A stretch of DNA of 64,000 nt from NCBI RefSeq assembly GCF_029240215.1, contig NZ_JARBTK010000002.1:612453-676452 (forward strand). Direction: 5' to 3'. The notes under the pieces are model-generated. The model did no database searches, was not told the origin of the DNA, and saw only the letters and a list, made by a program, of their open reading frames with translations. This DNA comes from Chryseobacterium sp. (GTDB taxonomy: Bacteria; Bacteroidota; Bacteroidia; Flavobacteriales; Weeksellaceae). The translations under genes were made by a program, and so were the position numbers. Positions 57,212 through 64,000 of the stretch are shown one piece after another. Positions within the stretch are counted from its first letter, which is position 1. Each line of letters opens with the position of its first letter.

Positions 57212-58675
57212 ATGCATTACACTTGTCCCGTTTGTAATACAGAAAATAACATTGACCTTACCTTTCGTGTTGAAGAGTACGTTTGCAGATCGTGCTCAAA
57301 TCATATTGACATCGACCAGAATATTTCTAAAAGAATTGTCAAAAAACCGATAGAAAATGTCGTTCTCGAAGTTGGTCAGAAAGGAATATTACAAGCTGTA
57401 GAATTTACAGTAATATCAATCGTTATCCGCAAGTACGGAACTCACATTTTTTGGAGAGAGTATGCTTTGAAAGATAAATCAGGGAATGATCTCTTTCTGA
57501 GTGAAAGCGATGGTCACTGGGTTTTACTGGAAACGATTCCCAAAGAAAAATTTATTTTAGGAAGTAGTAAAACTTTGGGTGAATATAATGGTAAAACCTA
57601 TCGTTGGTATGAAACTACAGATTGCAACATTCATTCTGCCGCCGGTTTTTTCGAAGATACTTTAAAGTTTTCATTGGCCACTTACAAAGAATATGTAAAC
57701 GGAACAGACATGATTTCCCGTGAACAGTCGGGAAGCAAAATAGAATATTTTAAAGGTGAGCATATTTCAAAAAACGAAATTAAAAAAGCTTTTAATATAC
57801 CCAATTTGCCTCCGTATTCAGGAATCGGAATCGTTCAACCTTTTTACATCAATATCAAACAGGTAATCAATATTTTATGTATTGCCGCTCTTCTGATTTG
57901 TCTGATGCAGACTTACGTTTATACTTCAAGAGCGAATGATACTGTTTTTCAGGAAAATATTTATTTTAAAAATATTGAAAACAAAGAGCTTGTCAGCAAA
58001 AGTTTTACACTTTTGGGAGGTTCTGCACCGTTAGAAGTGAGAGCGCATACTGCAGTCGACAATTCTTGGGCAAACATACAGCTAAGTCTTGTCAACGAAA
58101 AAACGAACGAAACTACTTACGTATCAAAAGACATTGAAAAATATTCAGGAGTTGAAGGCGGAGAAAGTTGGACAGAAGGAAGTGAGACGGAGGAATTTAA
58201 TATCTGCGGCGTTGCTCCCGGAACCTATCACTTCGTAATCTCTGCAGAGAAACAGAAAATAATAGAAACTACAATACCCGGTTCTGCAACAGATGGAGTA
58301 ACCTTGTCTAAAGATCCTTCAGGAATAATTAATGTTCTGAACAACGCAACTCAGGAAACTACATCTTTCGGTGATGTAAAAACATTGGAATCAGATTCCA
58401 GCGAGATTGGAAACTTGGTCAAACAAGCTTTTCCTAATAAAAATTTAGATTCATTGCTCAATGTTTCTCCGGTGGCTCAGACCCCAAATTTAAGTAGAGT
58501 ATCTGATGAAAGTTCTATAGACATCAAAGCAACATGGCTTCCCGTTTCATTCTGGAATTTTGGAATAATCATAGCTTTAATGGTAATCTTTTTCGTTATT
58601 TGTTATGTAGGAAAGTACTATTTCAATGTTTCAAAATGGAAAAACAGTTCAAACTCACCTTATCCTCAATCATAA
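57212..58675 (+). CDS. DUF4178 membrane protein with zinc-ribbon N-terminus
   Basis: 487 residues. Opens with a four-Cys ribbon (YTCPVCNTENN, EEYVCRSCSNHI). A DUF4178 domain follows (~50-170: GILQAVEFTVISIVIRKYGT, WREYALKDKSGNDLFLSESD, HWVLLETIP). A transmembrane helix (~215-235) leads to an extracytoplasmic beta-rich domain, and a second helix is near the C-terminus (FWNFGIIIALMVIFFVICYV). Known DUF4178 genes often sit beside DUF350 and polyamine-synthesis genes, as here. The role is unknown; it may bind or present a modified substrate at the membrane. Confidence 0.85.
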   Translation: MHYTCPVCNTENNIDLTFRVEEYVCRSCSNHIDIDQNISKRIVKKPIENVVLEVGQKGILQAVEFTVISIVIRKYGTHIFWREYALKDKSGNDLFLSESDGHWVLLETIPKEKFILGSSKTLGEYNGKTYRWYETTDCNIHSAAGFFEDTLKFSLATYKEYVNGTDMISREQSGSKIEYFKGEHISKNEIKKAFNIPNLPPYSGIGIVQPFYINIKQVINILCIAALLICLMQTYVYTSRANDTVFQENIYFKNIENKELVSKSFTLLGGSAPLEVRAHTAVDNSWANIQLSLVNEKTNETTYVSKDIEKYSGVEGGESWTEGSETEEFNICGVAPGTYHFVISAEKQKIIETTIPGSATDGVTLSKDPSGIINVLNNATQETTSFGDVKTLESDSSEIGNLVKQAFPNKNLDSLLNVSPVAQTPNLSRVSDESSIDIKATWLPVSFWNFGIIIALMVIFFVICYVGKYYFNVSKWKNSSNSPYPQS

Positions 58676-58678
58676 AGT

Positions 58679-58873
58679 ATGAAGATTTTTAAATATTTAA
58701 AAGAAAATTGGTTTCTTCTTACGATAGGAGGCGTGTTTTTGGGATGGTTTGTCTATCTTACTTATGATGGAAACCAGCTATGCGATTGCGAAAAAACAGA
58801 AACCTACAGAGACGGAACAACAGGAAGACATCAGTCTTCAGGTGTCGGATTTTACAGATATTATCACAAATAA
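58679..58873 (+). CDS. 64-residue single-pass membrane protein
   Basis: One transmembrane helix (WFLLTIGGVFLGWFVYLTY, ~11-29), then a short polar tail with a Cys pair (CDCEKTETYRDGTTGRHQSS). It is 3 bp after the DUF4178 gene and 12 bp before the DUF350 gene. No family recognised; its place in the run suggests it is a small subunit of a membrane complex. Confidence 0.78.
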   Translation: MKIFKYLKENWFLLTIGGVFLGWFVYLTYDGNQLCDCEKTETYRDGTTGRHQSSGVGFYRYYHK

Positions 58874-58885
58874 AAATATAAACTT

Positions 58886-59101
58886 ATGGAAAATATAAAT
58901 TTTTTACCGTTCATCAATTCGATCATTTATTCCGTTTTGGGAGTTGCCATTTTATTGGTTTTTTACCTGATTATCGAAAAATTGACACCAGAAAAAACAT
59001 GGCACGAGATTGCACACAACAAAAATGTGGCTTTGGCAATTATCTTCGGTTCTTTTATCATAGGAATCTCTATCATCATCGGTTCGGCAGTTCATGGATA
59101 A
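58886..59101 (+). CDS. DUF350 family membrane protein
   Basis: 71 residues with two transmembrane helices (~12-32 and ~48-68: NVALAIIFGSFIIGISIIIG), matching one DUF350 repeat. Many DUF350 proteins have two such units, so this is a half-size form that would have to dimerise. The next gene starts 8 bp before its stop codon. Confidence 0.88.
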   Translation: MENINFLPFINSIIYSVLGVAILLVFYLIIEKLTPEKTWHEIAHNKNVALAIIFGSFIIGISIIIGSAVHG

Positions 59102-60608
59102 AAAACGACTGTCTTTAGAGCTACTTTTACTGTCTTCTGTATTTGTCATTGCGACTTGCGGACTGATCTACGAATTGGTTGCAGGAGCTTTGGCAAGTTA
59201 TCTTTTGGGAGATTCCGTGAAGCAATTTTCTTTCATCATCGGGGTTTACCTTTTTTCGATGGGAGTAGGTTCTTATCTGGCGAAATTCATCAAAGGAAGC
59301 TTGATCGATAAATTTATCGAAATTGAAATTCTTGTCGGAATCGTTGGCGGAATCAGTTCGGTAGTTCTGTTTTTATTATTCAATACGGTTGGTCATTTTG
59401 AGTGGGCTTTGTATCTGTTTGTGTTTTCCACAGGATGTTTAGTCGGACTTGAAATTCCGCTTTTGATGAATATCCTGAAAGATAAAGTTCAGTTTAAAGA
59501 TTTGGTTTCCAATGTTTTTGCGTTCGATTACGTGGGAGCTTTACTCGCATCCATTCTTTTTCCTCTAGTCTTAATTCCTAATCTCGGAATTATTAAAACA
59601 CCATTATTTTTTGGTTTAATTAATATTTCCATTGCTATTTTTCTGTGTTTTTACTTGAAAAATGATTTGCTTAAACCTTTTTCATTAAAAATAAAATCCA
59701 TCGGAGCATTTATTTTGCTGCTTGTCCTTTTTATTTTTTCAGATCGAATTTTATCTTTTTCGGAAGAAAAATTGTACGGAGAAAATGTTGTCTATTCCCA
59801 CAACTCGCCTTATCAACGGATTGTTTTAACGAGAAACAGTAAAGAATTCAGATTATATTTAAATAACAATCTTCAGTTTTCATCCACTGACGAATACCGT
59901 TATCATGAAGCTTTGGTTCATCCTGTGATGTCAATGGCAAAAAACATTGATCATGTTTTAATTCTTGGCGGCGGAGACGGTTTTGCAGTGCGTGAAGTTT
60001 TAAAATATAAAGACGTTAAGAACATTACTTTAGTCGATTTAGACGGAGAAATGACAGGTTTCTTTAAAAATAATGAAACAATGCGGCAGCTTAATCAAAG
60101 TTCGTTGTCCAATAAAAAAGTGACGGTCATCAACAAAGATGCTTACATTTGGGTAAAAGAAAACAAGCGGAAATTTGGAGTTGTAATCATCGATTTTCCG
60201 GATCCTTCCAATTACAGCTTAGGGAAATTATATTCTCTGCAGTTTTATCATGAACTGGAAAAAATTACCACAACAGATACCAAAATTGTGGTTCAGACCA
60301 CTTCACCTTATTTTGCTCCAAAATCATTCTGGTGTATTGAGAAAACGATGAATGAGGTATTTCCATTTACCAATGCTTATCATACGTATGTTCCGTCTTT
60401 CGGAGAGTGGGGTTTTTCGATGACTTCTTTTGAACCGATCAATAATAAGATTTACAGAAAGATTCCCAATCTTAAATTTTACGATTACAATTTTTCTCAG
60501 ATGTCCTATTTTAATAAAGATATGAAAGCCAATTCGGTTGAAGTCAACCGATTGGATAATCAAATATTAGTACGTTATTTTGATGAAGAGTGGGGGAAAG
60601 TACAGTAG
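59094..60608 (+). CDS. Membrane-embedded spermidine-synthase-like aminopropyltransferase
   Basis: 504 residues. Seven or eight transmembrane helices (~8-225) are fused to a spermidine-synthase domain (~235-500). That domain keeps YRYHEALVHPV, the dcSAM/SAM-binding LGGGDGFAVREVLKY (G292-G296), LVDLDGEM and the catalytic region DFPDPSN (D367, D370). It probably transfers the aminopropyl group of decarboxylated SAM to an acceptor at the membrane. The co-encoded SAM decarboxylase would supply the donor. The acceptor could be a polyamine, lipid or protein amine; not determined. Confidence 0.88.
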   Translation: MDKKRLSLELLLLSSVFVIATCGLIYELVAGALASYLLGDSVKQFSFIIGVYLFSMGVGSYLAKFIKGSLIDKFIEIEILVGIVGGISSVVLFLLFNTVGHFEWALYLFVFSTGCLVGLEIPLLMNILKDKVQFKDLVSNVFAFDYVGALLASILFPLVLIPNLGIIKTPLFFGLINISIAIFLCFYLKNDLLKPFSLKIKSIGAFILLLVLFIFSDRILSFSEEKLYGENVVYSHNSPYQRIVLTRNSKEFRLYLNNNLQFSSTDEYRYHEALVHPVMSMAKNIDHVLILGGGDGFAVREVLKYKDVKNITLVDLDGEMTGFFKNNETMRQLNQSSLSNKKVTVINKDAYIWVKENKRKFGVVIIDFPDPSNYSLGKLYSLQFYHELEKITTTDTKIVVQTTSPYFAPKSFWCIEKTMNEVFPFTNAYHTYVPSFGEWGFSMTSFEPINNKIYRKIPNLKFYDYNFSQMSYFNKDMKANSVEVNRLDNQILVRYFDEEWGKVQ

Positions 60609-62175
60609 AAAAGATTTCCTTAAAACAATCTTTTTAGGAAGTTTAGTGCTTCCCTTTCTGCAGTATTGCGGAAAGAAAGGAAAGTCGTTGCTACTGAAGA
60701 TCACAGGAACCAATCACGTCCTCGGACACAAACTCTGGGCTAAAGATTTTCCTACTTTTTCAGAAGAAATTCACACAAAATATCTGATTGTCGGTGGTGG
60801 AATTTCAGGACTTTCGGCGTGCCGGTTTTTAAACCAGAACCATCAGAGAGATTATCTTCTTCTCGAAATGGAAAATCATCTCGGAGGGAACTCATCAAAC
60901 GGCGAAAATAAATTCTCAAAATTTCCTTTGGGAGCTCATTATTTACCTTTACCTAACAAAGAAAATACAGAAATTATTGATTTTCTGAAAGAGTGTAATA
61001 TTTGTTTGGGTGAAGATGAAAACGGCGAACCTGTTTTAGATGAATATCAAATGACGTTTCCGCAGCAGGAAAGGTTGTTTTATAAAAATTCATGGCAAAA
61101 TGATGTTGTTCCGCAAAAAGGAATTTCTTCGGAAGTTCAGCAAGAAATGCAACGTTTTTTTACCATTATTGATCAGTTTCGTCTGAAAAAAGATTCTCAT
61201 GAAAAATATTGGTTTGCAATTCCGGTACATGATTCAAGCAGGGAAGATGAGGTTTTGAATCTGGAAAAAATACTTTTCAAAGATTGGCTTCATGAGCAAA
61301 ATTTTAAATCTGAAGAATTGCTTTGGTTACTTGATTATTCATGTCGCGACGATTACGGGTTGGGAATAGACTATGTTTCTGCATGGGCAGGAATTCATTA
61401 TTTTGCAGGAAGAAAAAACAATTGGAGTAAAAAATATAAAGATCAGGTTTTCACTTGGCCGGAAGGAAACGCAAGATTGACAAAACATCTTTCAAAATAT
61501 ACAGAAGGCAAAAACCTGACTCAACATTTGGTGTTTGATATTAAAATTAATGAGAATAAAGTTGAGGTTTTGAGTTTCGATAATATTCAGAAAAGGACAA
61601 AAAAGATTGTTGCTGAAAAAGTTCTTTTTGCAGCACCTCAATTTGTCAATGAAAGAATTTTTAAAAACAGAAATACAAAATCTTTCAATTATGTTCCGTG
61701 GCTTCTGACCACGATTACTCTCAAAAATGAATTTGGCGGTGATGAAGAATTGGCTTGGGATAATGTCATTTATGGTTCGGAAGGTTTGGGATATATTTAC
61801 GATCAGCATCAGAATGTCAATCAGATTTTGGGTGAAAAAGTAATTACGTACTACAAAAGTTTTTCAACCCGTGATTGCAGAAAAGCAAGAAAGAAATTGT
61901 ATTCGATGAAAGAAGATCAACTCAAAAGTTTAGTTTTGGATGATTTAAAAAAAGCACATGCTTTAATTGAAGAATTTATTATTGAAATACAGTTTCATAA
62001 AATTGGTCATGCAATGATTGCTCCCGTTCCCAATCAGATTTTTGGAGAAGAAACTCAAAAAGCACAAGAATCAATTGAAGGAAAAATATTTTTTGCGCAC
62101 ACTGATTTATCGGGAATTTCGATTTTTGAAGAAGCTTTTTATCAGGGAATCAAAGCTGCCAAACAGATGATATGA
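60583..62175 (+). CDS. FAD-dependent amine-oxidase-like protein, possibly Tat-exported
   Basis: 530 residues. ATG 60583 chosen; a TTG at 60580 adds one residue. The N-terminus YSRKDFLKTIFLGSLVLPF resembles a Tat signal with Arg-Lys in place of twin Arg. Cys follows at the end of the hydrophobic stretch (FLQYCGKK), so a lipoprotein is also possible. The FAD-binding motif is TKYLIVGGGISGLSACRFL, with GGNSSNGEN for the isoalloxazine loop. Family: NAD(P)-binding flavin amine-oxidase/desaturase type. It overlaps the aminopropyltransferase by 26 bp and may oxidise its product; inferred. Confidence 0.85.
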   Translation: MKSGGKYSRKDFLKTIFLGSLVLPFLQYCGKKGKSLLLKITGTNHVLGHKLWAKDFPTFSEEIHTKYLIVGGGISGLSACRFLNQNHQRDYLLLEMENHLGGNSSNGENKFSKFPLGAHYLPLPNKENTEIIDFLKECNICLGEDENGEPVLDEYQMTFPQQERLFYKNSWQNDVVPQKGISSEVQQEMQRFFTIIDQFRLKKDSHEKYWFAIPVHDSSREDEVLNLEKILFKDWLHEQNFKSEELLWLLDYSCRDDYGLGIDYVSAWAGIHYFAGRKNNWSKKYKDQVFTWPEGNARLTKHLSKYTEGKNLTQHLVFDIKINENKVEVLSFDNIQKRTKKIVAEKVLFAAPQFVNERIFKNRNTKSFNYVPWLLTTITLKNEFGGDEELAWDNVIYGSEGLGYIYDQHQNVNQILGEKVITYYKSFSTRDCRKARKKLYSMKEDQLKSLVLDDLKKAHALIEEFIIEIQFHKIGHAMIAPVPNQIFGEETQKAQESIEGKIFFAHTDLSGISIFEEAFYQGIKAAKQMI

Positions 62176-63191
62176 AACAATCATGGATACATAATGCAAA
62201 AACTGACGGTTGGTTGATCCTTTCACCGCCTTTTTTGATCCTGCTGATTATTTTTGTTTTTCAACAACAGATTCAGAGTCTTGAACGTGGATATTCTTTC
62301 TACACATGGCTTTTTCTCATTGTTTTTGTAGATGTTGCGCATGTGTATTCTACTTTATTTAAAACATATTTTATAAAAACTGAAATCCGGAAAAGACCAC
62401 TTTTGTATTATGGAATCCCCGCATTGAGCTGGATTTTAGGCTTAGTTCTGTACCAGTTTGGAAGTCTCAGCTTTTGGTCGGTTTTGGCATTGATTGCAGT
62501 CTTTCATTTTGTCAGACAACAATATGGTTTTATGAGAATCTATGCACGTTTTGAACCTAATGGCTTGAGTAAAAGAATAGATGAAATTGCTATTTACGCT
62601 GCAACCATTTATCCAATGTTGTATTGGTTTAAGACTCCAAGAGCATTCACATGGTTTGTTGAAAATGAATTTAATTGGTTTAAAAATATACCGGATTATA
62701 CACAGGTTATCACTATTATTTATTTCATCATACTATCAGCCTGGATTTTTAAAACTGCTTTCGAAATCTTCAGAACCAAGCAAATCAATATTCCTAAAAT
62801 TGCTATCATTACCGGAACTTTTCTTTCATGGTATTTCGGAATTGTGTATTTCAATAACGACTTTGTTTTCACTTTCCTGAATGTTATTTCGCACGGAATT
62901 CCGTATGTCGCTTTGATTTACATTAGAGAAATTAAGCAGAAAGAGAATCAACAGCTCAACAGATTATCGGTTTTCAAATCTACTTTTGGAATATTTCTTT
63001 TTATAGCAGTTATCTTAGGGTTTGCTTTTTTCGAAGAGTTCCTTTGGGAAGTTTTGATCTGGAGAGAGCATTTTTCATTTGATTTTAAACTTTCAGAAAC
63101 ATGGTTTCAGTTTTTGGTTCCTTTGCTTGTGGTTCCTCAATTAACGCATTATTTATTGGATGGATTTATCTGGAGAAATTCAAAAAACTAA
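62172..63191 (+). CDS. Polytopic membrane protein, unknown function
   Basis: 339 residues with about eight to ten transmembrane helices. Several conserved-looking His are near membrane edges (VDVAHVYSTLFKTYF, IAVFHFVRQQYGF, NVISHGIPYVALIYI, PQLTHYLLDGFIWR), a spacing seen in membrane-bound diiron or haem proteins, so a redox function with the FAD protein is possible. The ATG overlaps the previous stop by 4 bp (ATGA). No family name assigned. Confidence 0.8.
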   Translation: MKQSWIHNAKTDGWLILSPPFLILLIIFVFQQQIQSLERGYSFYTWLFLIVFVDVAHVYSTLFKTYFIKTEIRKRPLLYYGIPALSWILGLVLYQFGSLSFWSVLALIAVFHFVRQQYGFMRIYARFEPNGLSKRIDEIAIYAATIYPMLYWFKTPRAFTWFVENEFNWFKNIPDYTQVITIIYFIILSAWIFKTAFEIFRTKQINIPKIAIITGTFLSWYFGIVYFNNDFVFTFLNVISHGIPYVALIYIREIKQKENQQLNRLSVFKSTFGIFLFIAVILGFAFFEEFLWEVLIWREHFSFDFKLSETWFQFLVPLLVVPQLTHYLLDGFIWRNSKN

Positions 63192-63349
63192 ACCGATTAA
63201 AATCGAGTTTTGATGAGGCTTAATTTTAATAGGCATTTGAAACCTGATTTTGAAAATAGGTGAAATATTCCAAATACATACTTGATTTTCGTACTACAGA
63301 TTAGACATTCAATATTTGTTTATTGATCACTTCGACCTCTTATCAATAA

Positions 63350-63580
63350 GGAATAAAGATTATCTGCATCGGAATACCATCTGTATTATAAAGAAAAGAA
63401 ACTGTTTATCCAGGAATGCGTTCGTTCGCCTTAGGAATATCAGCTTCCCGGTACTGAATATCATCTTAATAAGTCGGAAAAACATCTGCATGTTTCGGAA
63501 TGCCATCTGTCTACATCGGAATATCATCTATCCGGGTCGGAAAACCATCTGTATCCTTCGGAAAGACATCTGGACGAATC
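63350..63580. repeat. Strict 21-bp tandem repeat, array 3 (11 units)
   Basis: Units begin at 63350 and then every 21 bp: 63371, 63392, 63413, 63434, 63455, 63476, 63497, 63518, 63539 and 63560. Consensus is near GGAATANCATCTGTAT plus five variable bases; the last six units are best conserved. The frame is open through the array, giving a heptad-like Arg-Asn-X-Ile-Cys pattern, but with a TTG start and unnatural composition it is unlikely to be a gene. The flanks 63192-63349 and 63581-63814 hold no gene that I see. Confidence 0.88.
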
Positions 63581-63814
63581 ATCATGAAATATGAAACAAA
63601 AAATGCCCAATCATCAAATCGAGCATTTCATATATCTATTTGTTTCTCGAATTTTCTACAGTCTAAATTATAAATAATGCGTCAAGTTCTGTCGCATTAC
63701 AGCTATATCTTTGTGAAAATTAATATTCTAAATCATATTAAATCTCATTAATTTAATTTAGAAGTACTAAAAAATAATTAAATTAGCAAAAATTAACAAT
63801 CATTAAAAACTCAA

Positions 63815-64000
63815 ATGATGAAAAAACTCTACATGAGTGCATTATTCTTATGCACGGTTTTGAGCGTTTCAGCTCAGGAGGTGGTTTGGCAGAAAGACAT
63901 CAAATCCTCCACTCAGGATTTTCTTTCACAAGTCACTACGACAATCGATCAGCAATATTTGATTACAGGAAGCTCGATTCAATCGAAAAAAATCACTTCA
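63815..64000 (+). CDS. Secreted protein, N-terminal part only
   Basis: 62 codons to the window edge. Signal peptide LYMSALFLCTVLSVSAQ, then EVVWQKDIKSSTQDFLSQVT and YLITGSSIQSKK. The wording WQKDI...YLITGSS resembles flavobacterial secreted beta-propeller-like repeat proteins, which in this group can precede RHS-type genes; the latter is recollection, not shown here. ATG 63818 is an equal alternative start. Confidence 0.75.
   Translation, partial: MMKKLYMSALFLCTVLSVSAQEVVWQKDIKSSTQDFLSQVTTTIDQQYLITGSSIQSKKITS

Noticed and set aside
63316..63594. 92-codon open frame through array 3 with a heptad Arg-Asn-X-Ile-Cys pattern
   Set aside because: A 21-bp period keeps any stop-free unit open by arithmetic. 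It starts with TTG, has odd Cys/Ile/Arg content, and has no homology that I recognise.

Overview
The window looks like a chromosome segment from a flavobacterium, most likely Chryseobacterium or a close Weeksellaceae relative. The evidence is low GC, A-rich start regions almost without Shine-Dalgarno sequences, promoters of the TTG-N19-TAnnTTTG type, a str operon without tuf, and family content (AraC regulators with TPR sensors, VGIN-type surface proteins, CtlX). The genus is an inference from general knowledge, not from a search.

1-18.5 kb is mostly housekeeping: tRNA-Glu, an N-acetylmuramoyl-L-alanine amidase divergent from an LptD-type outer-membrane assembly protein, RidA, an HtrA protease, TrhO (tRNA uridine hydroxylase with an extra C-terminal domain), 5-formyltetrahydrofolate cyclo-ligase, several lipoproteins, a TrmH-type RNA methyltransferase, RmuC, a DUF5995 protein, a YciI-like lipoprotein, nicotinate phosphoribosyltransferase, Dps and a GT-C-like membrane protein.

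18.6-46.1 kb holds the translation super-cluster, in two blocks. The str block is rpsL-rpsG-fusA-rpsJ. The S10-spc-alpha block runs from rplC to rplQ and includes secY, infA, rpmJ and rpoA. They are separated by about 10.2 kb of accessory DNA: a TPR/AraC regulator, a 4 x 138-bp tandem array, a surface protein, palindromic repeats, two oppositely oriented 21-bp repeat arrays, an iron-permease-family protein and a three-gene operon of secreted proteins. The rplC leader carries a GGGGAGG sequence and two possible mini-ORFs, the second ending in a TAATG overlap with rplC. Conspicuous hairpins sit between rpsN and rpsH and between infA and rpmJ.

46.1-54.4 kb holds a LuxR-type response regulator and a HisKA_3 kinase with two unknown genes between them, three small envelope-type genes, enolase and citrate synthase.

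54.9-63.2 kb has two guanidino-group hydrolases (an arginine-deiminase-like protein and CtlX), then a tightly packed run of seven genes: S-adenosylmethionine decarboxylase, a DUF4178 membrane protein, a 64-residue membrane protein, a DUF350 protein, a membrane-embedded spermidine-synthase-like aminopropyltransferase, an FAD oxidoreductase with a Tat-like leader and a polytopic membrane protein. This is the best candidate for an undercharacterised system: it appears to make an aminopropyl donor and use it at the membrane. The window ends with a strictly 21-bp-periodic array and the start of a secreted protein gene.
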